From JAIBCM01 sp041395165 (GTDB lineage Bacteria > Verrucomicrobiota > Verrucomicrobiia > JADLBR01 > JAIBCM01), in NCBI GenBank assembly GCA_041395165.1, contig JAWLBA010000003.1:1-64000 (forward strand): DNA of 64,000 bases. Direction: 5' to 3'. The translations under genes and the position numbers were made by a program. Below the pieces are notes generated by a model. The model had not been told where the DNA came from. It saw only the letters and a list, made by a program, of their open reading frames with translations, and searched no databases. The stretch's first letter is position 1. Each line of letters opens with the position of its first letter. Below are positions 26,905 through 35,632 of this stretch, piece after piece.

Positions 26905-27597
26905 ATGCTAAAAATCCGTGAACTCCCCTCGACTGAAAGACCTCGCGAGCGACTACAGAATCAAGGTCCTTCAGCGTTGCGAGAATCGGAATTACTAGCG
27001 ATTCTTTTGCGCACGGGCACTACGGGCATTTCCTCTGTGCAATTGGGTGAAACATTACTCAAAAAATTTCATAGTCTCGATGGTCTAGCGCAAGCTTCTT
27101 TGCAAGATTTGGCGCAAATCAAAGGCGTAGGAATGACTAAAGCCATCCAACTCAAAGCGGCTTTTGAAATGGGCTCTCGCTTACGCCGGCAACTGGTTCA
27201 ACAACAAAAAATTGAAACGCCTGAAGCGGTTTACGAGCTTTTGGGTGAGGAATTAAAAACGTTGCAATATGAAAGTGTGCGCGTGATTTTGCTCAATGCT
27301 AAACGTTTGCTCATTAGCATCGAAGAAATTTCACGAGGCTTGCTCGATCAAACTCTTGCTCATCCTCGCGAAGTTTTTTCATCGGCTATCGCACGCCGCG
27401 CTCATGCTATTATCTTGGTCCACAACCATCCCTCCGGCGATCCCTCCCCTTCCACAGCCGATATGCAAATGACCCAAACCTTGCTTGAAGCTTCCAAGAT
27501 CTTAGAAATTGCCTTATTCGATCACGTGATCATTGGAAAAAGAACCTCGGAATTTCCTGAAGGTTGGTTTAGTTTCCGAGCAGCAAACCGTTTATGA
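26905..27597 (+). CDS. radC: RadC-family JAB-domain protein
   Basis: 230 residues. The N-terminal helix-hairpin-helix-like part (RERLQNQGPSALRESELLAILLRTG, LAQIKGVGMTKAIQLKAAFE) precedes a JAB/MPN metalloprotease-like domain with the JAMM residues HNHPSGDPSPSTAD near 172-186. The family was named for DNA repair, but that role in E. coli has been withdrawn and its real function is uncertain. The stop overlaps the lpxA start by 4 nt (ATGA). Confidence 0.93.
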   Translation: MLKIRELPSTERPRERLQNQGPSALRESELLAILLRTGTTGISSVQLGETLLKKFHSLDGLAQASLQDLAQIKGVGMTKAIQLKAAFEMGSRLRRQLVQQQKIETPEAVYELLGEELKTLQYESVRVILLNAKRLLISIEEISRGLLDQTLAHPREVFSSAIARRAHAIILVHNHPSGDPSPSTADMQMTQTLLEASKILEIALFDHVIIGKRTSEFPEGWFSFRAANRL

Positions 27598-28391
27598 TTC
27601 ATCCCACCGCACACGTTCATCCCAAGGCCAAACTTGCAAGCAACGTTCAAATTGGCCCGGGCGTTATTATCGATGAACACGTTACGATCGGAGAAAATTG
27701 CGAGATTCGTGCTCATGCTGTCATTACAGGTCACACAACAATTGGACATCATAATCAAATTGGTTATGGAGCGATTATTGGCGCTGAACCTCAAGATCAC
27801 GCTTTCGATTTTAAAACGATTAGCTACGTGCGAATGGGCGATCACAACATAATTCGCGAATATACCACTATCCATCGCGGCACCCAACCCGAAACAGCTA
27901 CAGAAATCGGGAATCACTGCTTTTTAATGGGCAGCTCTCATCTGGCTCATAATTGCAAAGTGAAAGATGGCGCCATTCTCGCGAACCACGCTTTATGTGC
28001 TGGTTACGTGGAAATCGGCGAAAAAGCTTTCATTTCTGGCAATACCGTTATCCATCAATTCTGTCGCGTGGGTCGTATGGGCATGCTGCGCGGCGGAGGA
28101 CGCATCAGCAAAGATATTCCTCCTTTCATGATCGGCGATGCGACGAATCGTCTGATGGGTCTCAACAGTGTCGCTCTTAAGCGCGCTCAATTTTCTTTAG
28201 AAACCCGGATGGCGTTAAAACGTCTTTATCATGAGCTGTTTCTTTCCGGTAAAAATCTCAACGAAACTTTGAAACAATTTGATCTCGCATCCGCTTCTTC
28301 AGAGATCAAAGAAATCATTCAATTCATTCAAACCGCAAAAAAAGGCGTTGTGATGCCTGAAGCCAGCTCAAAAGCTGACGATGAAGAATGA
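27594..28391 (+). CDS. lpxA: Acyl-ACP--UDP-N-acetylglucosamine O-acyltransferase
   Basis: First enzyme of lipid A synthesis, in the cytoplasm. 265 residues. The N-terminal two thirds are hexapeptide repeats of the left-handed beta-helix (IHPTAHVHPKAKLASNVQIG onwards). Family landmarks include MGDHNIIREYTTIHRGT (~residue 82), the catalytic His region SSHLAHNCKV (~118) and a C-terminal helical part starting MGLNSVALKRAQFS. It shows that the organism has an LPS-type outer membrane. It follows radC with an ATGA overlap; other lpx genes are not in the window. Confidence 0.92.
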   Translation: MIHPTAHVHPKAKLASNVQIGPGVIIDEHVTIGENCEIRAHAVITGHTTIGHHNQIGYGAIIGAEPQDHAFDFKTISYVRMGDHNIIREYTTIHRGTQPETATEIGNHCFLMGSSHLAHNCKVKDGAILANHALCAGYVEIGEKAFISGNTVIHQFCRVGRMGMLRGGGRISKDIPPFMIGDATNRLMGLNSVALKRAQFSLETRMALKRLYHELFLSGKNLNETLKQFDLASASSEIKEIIQFIQTAKKGVVMPEASSKADDEE

Positions 28392-28406
28392 TAATACAAA
28401 CGAGAA

Positions 28407-29230
28407 TCAATAAAATATGCTTGCTCCGCCCGATTGAATGGCAGCTTTGGATTGATTTTCAATGTGATTCCAAACATTCTTTGCAGCCGGGCTACTTACT
28501 AACTCATTGCCTGCCTCATTTACTTCTCATGACTAATGCAAGAAAAATATCCAATCTGCTTTTACCAGGAGCTGGTGCAATTAAACAGCGGCAAGAGCAC
28601 CCAAAGGACCGCTTGCCATCGTTTCGATCTACTCCAAGTGCATCCAAAGATGCCTCTGCTACATCTGCTGCCAACGATTCTTGAGGAGTTAAAGCCGCTC
28701 CCACTGCAAGACCATAACCGGTATATTTTATAATAGTTTCTTTCGCACCATCTACTTTATCATAAATTTGATTAATTTTTTCATTAGCATCGTTGACACG
28801 TTTTGCAGCCAGTTCCATCGCGAACCGCTATCGCCAACGACTCCTTGGCTTCTTCCAACAGCGGATGTCCGGAGGGTGAATATCCGAATATCTTTCTACA
28901 CGTTCAACCTGCTTCTCAACCTCTTTAAACCGCTGCCCCACTTCTTCAGAAGCACGTCTAGCTTGCACTTTAAGCGATTCAAGCTGGTCGGGCGCTCCTC
29001 TAATGATTTTTCTGGCATCGTCTAAGGCGTTCTGATCATTAAGGGTAAATATCCTCTGGGTTCTGCTTTAAGAATATCCTTTGAGGAAGACGGTCTTTAG
29101 CTTGAGTTAAAGACTCTCTCACTCCAGCTAAAAAAGTTTTAGCATCTTTTTGGGCCTGCCTCCCCTGTTTCACCGTCGCTTTAAGTGCGTCCTTAAGAGC
29201 TTTCTTCGCGGCTTGACTCAATAGTCCCAT
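28407..29230 (-). pseudogene. Broken gene for a helical protein of unknown function
   Basis: Reconstructed from pieces in changing frames: MGLLSQAAKKALKDALKATV from 29230 (AGGAGG 8 nt upstream), then NDQNALDDARKIIRGAPDQL, GHPLLEEAKESLAIAVRDG, then ELAAKRVNDANEKINQIYD to ADVAEASLDALG, and an ending ...KNVWNHIENQSKAAIQSG up to a TGA at 28407-28409. At least three frameshifts are needed. All pieces are Ala/Lys/Glu-rich and helical, with no signal peptide, similar in style to the 406-residue protein at 13966. No family was recognised. It lies divergently upstream of moeB. Either a pseudogene or a gene hit by sequence errors. Confidence 0.55.
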
Positions 29231-29279
29231 AATATTTGCCTCCTAGTGATTGGTTACTTTCCTCAAATTCAAAAGTATT

Positions 29280-29299
29280 TACGAAAATGACCTTGTCAA
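29280..29299 (-). promoter_or_regulatory. Possible promoter of the broken helical gene
   Basis: On the minus strand TTGACA (29299-29294) is followed by a weak -10-like TACTTT (spacer about 16 nt). The TTGACA lies 64 nt before the ATG at 29230, the same offset as for the helical gene at 13966-15186. Confidence 0.35.
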
Positions 29300-29442
29300 A
29301 TTAAAATTAACTATTGGTAAGCAAAATTCAAAATTGCTCACTATGCATTCTGATAGTGTCCTAGTTTGAAAATTGGCCTTCAAACTGAATAACCCTACAC
29401 ATTGCATTCTTCAAAAATCCTGCTAAGTAAATTAGGTTGTTT

Positions 29443-30636
29443 ATGAGTTATTTACCACGTATTGTTCAGAGTTTTGGTCGGACGAATCTTTCCAATGAGG
29501 AAATTAAGCGTTACAGCCGGCATTTGATTATGCCTGAAGTCACGATCAAAGGACAAAAAAAGTTAAAAGCTTCTCGCGTTTTGGCCATTGGCACAGGAGG
29601 TTTGGGTTCGCCCTTACTATCCTACCTTGCTGCGGCTGGCGTGGGAAAATTGGGTATTGTCGATTTTGACACGGTCGATTATTCCAATTTGCAACGCCAA
29701 ATTATTCACGGAACATCAAGCATCGGAAAACCCAAAGTGCTTTCCGCTCAGGAAAGAATTCATGAAATTAATCCTTACAGCGAAGTGCAACTTTATGAGA
29801 CCGCTTTGCGCTCAGACAATGCGCTCGACATCATCAAAGACTATGATGTGGTCGTAGATGGCACAGATAATTTTCCAACGCGTTATCTCGTTAATGACGC
29901 CTGCGTTTTACTCGATAAACCGAATGTTTACGGAAGCATTTTTCGGTTCGAGGGTCAGTCCACCATTTTTTGGGCATCAAAAGGGCCTTGTTATCGTTGT
30001 CTTTATCCTGAGCCTCCCCCACCCGGGCTTGTGCCGAGTTGCGCAGAGGGCGGTGTTTTAGGTGTATTACCGGGAATTATTGGCGTTATGCAAGCAATCG
30101 AAACCATTAAAATTATTTTAGGTTTAGGAGATCTCATGATCGGTAAACTTCTGCTCTTCGATGCACTCAAAATGAGATTTAAAGAGTTAAAACTGCGCAA
30201 AAATCCGCACTGCCCCATTTGTGGCGATCATCCTACGATTAAAGAATTAATCGATTACGAGCAGTTCTGCGGCATGCCCGCTGTGGAGGGTCCTGTCACG
30301 CAGGATGAAGAACCCGTAGTGCCGGAAATTTCCGCTACCGAATTAAAAAATCGTTTCAATCAAAAAGATAAATTTATTTTACTCGATGTTCGAGAACCGC
30401 ATGAATTTCAAATTTGTCGCATTCCCAATTCTCGGCTCATTCCTTTGGGCGAATTGCCCGCGCGTATTCACGAACTGGACTCTGCGGATGAGATTGTGAT
30501 TCATTGCAAGAGCGGCATGCGCAGCGCGAAAGCCGTTCAACTTTTGCAACAGGCTGGTTTTAGAAAAGTGTGGAATGTCAAAGGTGGCATCGAAGCTTGG
30601 GCTAATGAAGTGGATCCTAAAACGCCGAAGTATTAA
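29443..30636 (+). CDS. moeB: MoeB/ThiF-type adenylyltransferase fused to a rhodanese domain
   Basis: 397 residues. ATG 29443 is preferred to a TTG two codons upstream. Residues ~15-260 form the E1-like domain: RYSRHLIMPEV, the nucleotide loop GTGGLGSPLLSYLAAAGVG, and two CxxC pairs for zinc (CYRC, CPIC). Residues ~295-397 are a rhodanese domain with the catalytic loop HCKSGMRS. Such fusions activate the C-terminal glycine of a sulfur-carrier protein (MoaD, ThiS or others) and pass sulfur to it. With moeA, moaC and mog in the window, molybdopterin synthase sulfuration is the likely job. The downstream gene starts directly after its stop (TAAATG). Confidence 0.92.
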   Translation: MSYLPRIVQSFGRTNLSNEEIKRYSRHLIMPEVTIKGQKKLKASRVLAIGTGGLGSPLLSYLAAAGVGKLGIVDFDTVDYSNLQRQIIHGTSSIGKPKVLSAQERIHEINPYSEVQLYETALRSDNALDIIKDYDVVVDGTDNFPTRYLVNDACVLLDKPNVYGSIFRFEGQSTIFWASKGPCYRCLYPEPPPPGLVPSCAEGGVLGVLPGIIGVMQAIETIKIILGLGDLMIGKLLLFDALKMRFKELKLRKNPHCPICGDHPTIKELIDYEQFCGMPAVEGPVTQDEEPVVPEISATELKNRFNQKDKFILLDVREPHEFQICRIPNSRLIPLGELPARIHELDSADEIVIHCKSGMRSAKAVQLLQQAGFRKVWNVKGGIEAWANEVDPKTPKY

Positions 30637-31410
30637 ATGTTTGCCTATCTAGAAAATAAATTGGGCCGTTTTGCTATCCCGCATCTGATACCTGGCATTG
30701 TTTTTTTGTCCACCATCACTTTTGTTCTGCTTCGTTTTCAACCCGATTTCATTAATTATCTGGTTCTTAATCCTCAACTCATTCTTCAAGGTCAAGTCTG
30801 GCGGTTGTTCACTTACGTTTTCATTCCACCAACAGTTAATCTTTTTTGGATTATTTTTGCGCTCATGTTTTTGTGGATGCTGGGCAATGGCCTGGAACAG
30901 GCCTGGGGCGCATTTCGTGTAAATCTCTATTTCTTTATTGGTCTGTTGAGCACAACACTCATCGCTTTTATTTTTAATTGGGTAGATGCCACGGGAGGGT
31001 TTATTTACAGCACTATTTTTTTTGCTTTTGCTACGCTTTATCCCAATTATCAAATTTTGGTGTTCTTTATTTTACCCATTAAAGTCAAATGGTTGGCTTA
31101 CTTTAGTTTGTTCATTCTTATTGTATATTTTTTCAACACTTCTTTTGCAGGAAAAATATCTCTATTGATTGCGCATCTTAACTATTTTCTCTTTTTTGGA
31201 AAAGATATCGCGCGAATTCTTTTTCAAAGACAATCGGCTCATCTTCGAAAGAAAAAATTTCAATCTCATCAAAGACCCATTGCAGAAGCCTTTCATCATT
31301 GCATGATTTGCAAAAAAAATGAATTAACCAATCCTCACCTACATTTTCGTATTGCGGCCGACGGTCAAGAATATTGTCTCGAGCACCTTCCTAAGGCGAT
31401 TCCAAAATAG
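30637..31410 (+). CDS. Rhomboid-like membrane protein with C-terminal metal-binding tail
   Basis: 257 residues with about six membrane helices. The layout (WRLFTYVFIPPTVNLFWIIF near residue 60, GNGLEQAWG near 85) follows the rhomboid/derlin-like fold, but the catalytic GxSG serine is replaced (GGFIYSTIFFAFATLYPN) and no catalytic His is evident. It is probably an inactive rhomboid relative. The cytoplasmic tail contains CMICKKNELTNPHLHFRI and EYCLEHL, which could bind zinc. It begins immediately after moeB and overlaps the end of fmt by 20 nt, converging. Its function is unknown. Confidence 0.75.
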   Translation: MFAYLENKLGRFAIPHLIPGIVFLSTITFVLLRFQPDFINYLVLNPQLILQGQVWRLFTYVFIPPTVNLFWIIFALMFLWMLGNGLEQAWGAFRVNLYFFIGLLSTTLIAFIFNWVDATGGFIYSTIFFAFATLYPNYQILVFFILPIKVKWLAYFSLFILIVYFFNTSFAGKISLLIAHLNYFLFFGKDIARILFQRQSAHLRKKKFQSHQRPIAEAFHHCMICKKNELTNPHLHFRIAADGQEYCLEHLPKAIPK

Positions 31411-32338
31411 TTCCAATCGGAATCGAAAAACCTCGCACAAAATCTGTCGCTGCCATCCTCTGTTTCCCCTCCAACTGCACTTCACGCAATAAAAGTCCTC
31501 CCTTTTTTGCAGCAACCAAAATGCCGTGTTTATCCACTTTCATGACTTCACCTGGTTTACCGTGACATCGATTGGATAAAATCGTTTTAAAAATTTTTAA
31601 ACATTTTCGCTGATTCTCTACTTTCAGCCAAGTATAAGCTCCTGGCCAAGGAATCATCGCGCGAATTTGCCGATCCACGGTCACCTGCTCTTGCTTCCAA
31701 TCAATCCAACCTTCTTCTTTTTTAATTTTTTTAGCATAAGTCGCCTCCTTTTCTTTCTGCTTCGTGCGAGGCGCTTTCCCTTTTCGCAACAAATCTAATC
31801 CCTCCTTCAAAGTCTTAGGAGCTAACTCTGCCAAACGATCATGCAACATCTCCGCCGTCTCATCGCTTCGAATCGAAAGGCGTTGAGAACACAATATATC
31901 GCCGGTGTCCAAACCGTCATCCATCCACATGATCGTAATGCCCGAATAACGCTCACCCGCTCGAATAGCAGCTTGAATCGGTGACGCACCTCGATACTTG
32001 GGCAGCAACGACGCGTGAACATTCAAACAACCTAATTTTGGCAAATTCAAAATCGCTTGCGATAAAATCTGTCCGTAAGCAAACACTACAAACACGTCTG
32101 CTTCTAAATAACGTAACTGCGCAATTACGGTTTTTTCATTAATTTTTTGCGGTTGGTAAATACGAATATGCCATTTTAAAGCCGCCTGTTTAATCGGGCT
32201 CGTCTGCAAACGCATCTGTCGACCTGCAGGTCGATCAGGTTGCGTAACAACGGCCACCACTTCATGCTCCTCACTTTTTGCCAAACTATTTAAACAAGGC
32301 ACCCCAATTTCACCTGTGCCAATAAACACCACTTTCAT
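31391..32338 (-). CDS. fmt: Methionyl-tRNA formyltransferase
   Basis: Formylates initiator Met-tRNA. 315 residues, usual length. Motifs: MKVVFIGTGEIGVPCL at the N-terminus, SLLPKYRGASPIQAAI (folate and catalytic region, ~residue 110) and TIMWMDDGLDTGDIL (~137); the C-terminal OB-like domain begins around 205 (PWPGAYTW). Its start overlaps the ftsZ stop by 4 nt, making it the last gene of the dcw operon here. Confidence 0.95.
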   Translation of the reverse strand: MKVVFIGTGEIGVPCLNSLAKSEEHEVVAVVTQPDRPAGRQMRLQTSPIKQAALKWHIRIYQPQKINEKTVIAQLRYLEADVFVVFAYGQILSQAILNLPKLGCLNVHASLLPKYRGASPIQAAIRAGERYSGITIMWMDDGLDTGDILCSQRLSIRSDETAEMLHDRLAELAPKTLKEGLDLLRKGKAPRTKQKEKEATYAKKIKKEEGWIDWKQEQVTVDRQIRAMIPWPGAYTWLKVENQRKCLKIFKTILSNRCHGKPGEVMKVDKHGILVAAKKGGLLLREVQLEGKQRMAATDFVRGFSIPIGTILESP

Positions 32339-33495
32339 AAAGATACCTGACGAATACGAATCTGTTTTCTTAAAAAAGTGGGAATATCCAAATTTTCACC
32401 CTGATAAAAAGTTGCATCCGTTTTTTCAAATCGGCCACGATTAGGAGTTTCAAAAGCAAAAGCTTCCTGTTTTAATTCTTGTCCTTTTGCCTTGTCTTGA
32501 GAAACAGGCAAAGGCGCTCGCTCTTCCGACTCTTGCAAGGGCGCTTCGATTGGTGTTTCACTTTTTTGAACTCCTGCCGTCCAAATCACCAATTTTACCT
32601 TACCTTCGTAACTTTCCTCTAAAATGGCATTAAAAATAAAATGCGTATTTTCGTTGCCCACATGCTGCTTCAAAAATTCTGTCGCTTTCTTCACTTCTGC
32701 CAAAGCCAACTTAGGTCCTCCTAAGACTGCTACCAAAACTTCATGTGCCGAAGTCGCTGCATCTCGCAACCAATCATTCGCAATCACTGTCGCAAGCGCT
32801 TCGTCCATAGCATGAGTTCCCTTGCCTTCACCCCATCCAAATCCTCCTTGCAAACTGACACCATGCGATATTTTCGTAATCGCTTTCAATACTTCTTCAG
32901 TCTCCGAAAAAACCAGCCCTTTTTTCGTAATCATTTCCATCAAACCACTCAAACATTGTCTCATCGCTTCAATGACAGCGCTCCATTTTTGATCTGCCCT
33001 TTCGCCCTCTGCCCAACCCTCTTTGGTCAACTGATCTGCTGGAAAAATAAAAACGGCCTCTCCAGTTTTTCTTAATTCCCGCAACATTTGTATAGCCTGA
33101 TTCACACTTCGAACACCTTCCCATTGAAAAGGCGTCGAAACTAAAATAATAGGAAGCGCTCCCTTCTCTTTAACCCAGTTAATAACTGATGTTAATCCGC
33201 CCGCCCCTAATCCTCCTCCTAACGAAACCACCAAAAAAACGATCGCAGATGTTTTAATCTCATTTTTGATTTCTTGCTCATGCAATCGAAATACTTGCGC
33301 ACCCACCGATTTATCCCCACGAACTCCCCACCCTCGTAACAAATCCGCACCAATCCATCGCTTCTCTTTTAATGAGCAATTTTTCAAAGCTTGTTCATCA
33401 GCATCCCAACCCATAACTTGCACCGAATCCGTTGCCTTGATCGCATCGATTACCTGAAGCCCTGTGCCGCCTAAACCAAAAATCTGAATCTTCAT
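32335..33495 (-). CDS. ftsZ: Cell division GTPase FtsZ, divergent
   Basis: Tubulin-like protein of the division ring. 386 residues; ATG 33495 (MKIQIFGLGGTG) is chosen over an upstream in-frame start. The domain order is normal, but signature motifs are altered: the phosphate-binding GGGTGTGAAP is GGGLGAGGLT (~residue 94), the N-terminal GVGGGGNNA is GLGGTGLQV, and the T7 catalytic loop NVDFADV aligns with FSETEEV (~residue 198), so both aspartates are glutamates. A variable linker leads to an orthodox C-terminal peptide, LDIPTFLRKQ, used to bind FtsA. Location after ftsA in the dcw cluster makes the identity safe. Verrucomicrobial FtsZ is known to be divergent. Confidence 0.9.
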   Translation of the reverse strand: MKIQIFGLGGTGLQVIDAIKATDSVQVMGWDADEQALKNCSLKEKRWIGADLLRGWGVRGDKSVGAQVFRLHEQEIKNEIKTSAIVFLVVSLGGGLGAGGLTSVINWVKEKGALPIILVSTPFQWEGVRSVNQAIQMLRELRKTGEAVFIFPADQLTKEGWAEGERADQKWSAVIEAMRQCLSGLMEMITKKGLVFSETEEVLKAITKISHGVSLQGGFGWGEGKGTHAMDEALATVIANDWLRDAATSAHEVLVAVLGGPKLALAEVKKATEFLKQHVGNENTHFIFNAILEESYEGKVKLVIWTAGVQKSETPIEAPLQESEERAPLPVSQDKAKGQELKQEAFAFETPNRGRFEKTDATFYQGENLDIPTFLRKQIRIRQVSL

Positions 33496-33508
33496 AGCTT
33501 TATTAACT

Positions 33509-34735
33509 TTAAACAATAAATTTCATTTTTTTCAAAGCGCGACTAAATCGCTGCCCTAATGAAGCATCACCTCTCTCTTGCAAAACCCGTTTTTGCCCCA
33601 ACAACAAAACTCCCAAAACGGTTGAAAGTTCCGGACGCGCCAACTCGCCCACATTACCATTAAATGCGTGCTCTTTCACCAAAGTAACAGGTAACTGAAA
33701 AATCGTCTCGGCTAAAGTCTGAATTCCTTGAGTTCGCGAACTACCCCCAGTAAGAAAAATCCCTGCTGATAATAAGTCCAAAAAATTGTCTCCCAACTGT
33801 TTTTTAACAATCAACAACGTCTCCTCCCATCGCGCCCTCATGACTTTAATTAAACTTTCCCGATAAATCGATTTCCCAGCAAAACCGCTCATCGGTTTCA
33901 GAGCAATCACTTCATCGCGAACTCGATCTTCTCCGACCACCGCACCTTGCGAGCATTTCAAGTCTTCCGATAATCGCAATGGCAAATTAAACGCGCGACT
34001 CAAGTCCTGTGTCACATGGTCTCCGCCTACCCCCAAAACACCTAGCGACTCAATCTGTCCATTAATATAAGCCGCATAATGGGTCAACCCTCCGCCCAAA
34101 TCAATTACAAGCGCTCCCAACTTCTTTTGCTCTTCCGTTAACACAGCTTCAGCCGAAGCCATAGGACTCAATGAAAAATCGCACACATCAATTTGCAACT
34201 CACGCACACGATCCATTACATTGTGCAAGCGACTTGCTACACCGTGTACAATTAAAAATTCACCCTCAACCTGCGTTCCATTCATTCCCACGGGATCAGA
34301 AACGCGCGGCCCCCCATCAATGGAAAAACCTTTCGGCAAAGTCGCCACATGACATCGACCTTCTGGCAAAGACATTTCTTCAGCTAAATCTCGCGCCTCC
34401 TCGATATCTTCTTCCGTCACCACCTTTTTTTCCTGAGAAATCATCGTGGAACCTCGCTGCGCCACACATTCCAAATGAGCACCACTTAAGGCAACAAAAG
34501 CCTCATGAATGACAACATCAGCATTTTCCTCCGCTTTTGCCATTGCTTCGCGCAAAGCGTCTGAAGCCGTCTTGGGGTCAAACACATCACCTTTTCGCAC
34601 TCCAGCAGAACTTGATTCTCCTAAACCCAACACTTTCAATACTCCATCATGCCGGACATGCCCCACCGCCACCACCATCTTACTCGTGCCAGTTTCTACT
34701 GCCACCAATGTTGTCTCTTTCGAACGAAATAACAT
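33509..34735 (-). CDS. ftsA: Cell division protein FtsA
   Basis: Actin-like membrane tether of FtsZ. 408 residues. The nucleotide-binding elements are readable: VAVETGTSKMVVAVG (phosphate 1), VIDLGGGLTHYAAY (phosphate 2, ~residue 203) and IFLTGGSSRTQGI (adenosine, ~330). The 1C-type insertion typical of FtsA lies at residues ~85-160. A short amphipathic C-terminus (RFSRALKKMKFIV) fits a membrane-targeting helix. It is 3 nt after ftsQ and 13 nt before ftsZ. Confidence 0.93.
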   Translation of the reverse strand: MLFRSKETTLVAVETGTSKMVVAVGHVRHDGVLKVLGLGESSSAGVRKGDVFDPKTASDALREAMAKAEENADVVIHEAFVALSGAHLECVAQRGSTMISQEKKVVTEEDIEEARDLAEEMSLPEGRCHVATLPKGFSIDGGPRVSDPVGMNGTQVEGEFLIVHGVASRLHNVMDRVRELQIDVCDFSLSPMASAEAVLTEEQKKLGALVIDLGGGLTHYAAYINGQIESLGVLGVGGDHVTQDLSRAFNLPLRLSEDLKCSQGAVVGEDRVRDEVIALKPMSGFAGKSIYRESLIKVMRARWEETLLIVKKQLGDNFLDLLSAGIFLTGGSSRTQGIQTLAETIFQLPVTLVKEHAFNGNVGELARPELSTVLGVLLLGQKRVLQERGDASLGQRFSRALKKMKFIV

Positions 34736-34738
34736 AAT

Positions 34739-35602
34739 CTAAATTTCCATTGGTGCGAATGTCACCGGCACATTACGATTGACCGTGAGATCCGCACTCA
34801 ACAATTTACGATGCACTTCACCACAATAATTTAAAATTTTTTCAAATCGTTCCAATTGCGTCTTCAACTGATTCGAAGTAGCCGAAAACCTGACTTTTCC
34901 GCCCTCCTCCAAATTCACCTCCAAAATTCCTTCTTTCGACACATCAATGGAAACCAAATGAAACTGAGCTTGAGCCAATCGTTGCTCCATTAAAGACAGC
35001 AAAAAAAGTGCGCTATAAACCTCACCCGATTCAATCTTTTCGCCAAGCACAATTTTTTCACTATCCACGCCTCGAATTTCCGGCAAATGTCGAAAATCCT
35101 CACCAGGTCGCAAACGCATCACCAACCCTTCTTCATCAATCGTATAATAAGATTCTTCCTGTTCTTCCAACAACGTTTTAATCACAATTCGCGCTAAGGG
35201 TCGTCGTTCCGTCACACGAATCACTAAACGATTTGGCAACTCCCTCAAAACCTCAGCCGTTTGCACCGAAGATTGTGACTCCAAACGCTGTTGAATCGCT
35301 CGCAAATCCAACGCTAAAACATTCGCTTCGGCAGGAATATCTGCCCACCTCAACACTTGATCCCTCTTCAATCGACCTTGCAACTCCACATCCACACGCG
35401 TCAAAGCATAACGCGGATTTTGATACAATAACCCATTCAATGCCCAACGCCCTAAAAAAAATCCCAACACCAACACCAAACCAACTCCACTTAAACCCAA
35501 TACAACATTTCGCAACCGCTTTGCGCCATGATGTCGCCCTCGACTTTTCTGAATGCTCGCACGCAACGAAATCGTTTTTACTCGTCTTACGTCGATTACC
35601 AT
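34739..35602 (-). CDS. ftsQ: Cell division protein FtsQ
   Basis: Bitopic membrane protein of the FtsQBL complex. 287 residues from ATG 35602; a GTG codon lies directly upstream. A basic cytoplasmic N-terminus is followed by one membrane helix (VVLGLSGVGLVLVLGFFLG, residues ~32-50), a POTRA domain (YALTRVDVELQGRLKRDQVL to LPNRLVIRVTERRPLAR) and the FtsQ beta domain. Position between ddl and ftsA is the classical dcw order. Sequence conservation in this family is low, so the call rests partly on order and topology. Confidence 0.9.
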   Translation of the reverse strand: MVIDVRRVKTISLRASIQKSRGRHHGAKRLRNVVLGLSGVGLVLVLGFFLGRWALNGLLYQNPRYALTRVDVELQGRLKRDQVLRWADIPAEANVLALDLRAIQQRLESQSSVQTAEVLRELPNRLVIRVTERRPLARIVIKTLLEEQEESYYTIDEEGLVMRLRPGEDFRHLPEIRGVDSEKIVLGEKIESGEVYSALFLLSLMEQRLAQAQFHLVSIDVSKEGILEVNLEEGGKVRFSATSNQLKTQLERFEKILNYCGEVHRKLLSADLTVNRNVPVTFAPMEI

Positions 35603-35632
35603 CACTTAATTTTCTTTTCCCAAATGAACTCT

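Noticed and set aside
28388..28684. A 98-residue plus-strand frame overlapping the lpxA stop
   Set aside because: It starts as an ATGA overlap and looked like a coupled gene, but the minus strand here encodes pieces of the helical protein and the plus frame has no coherent composition.
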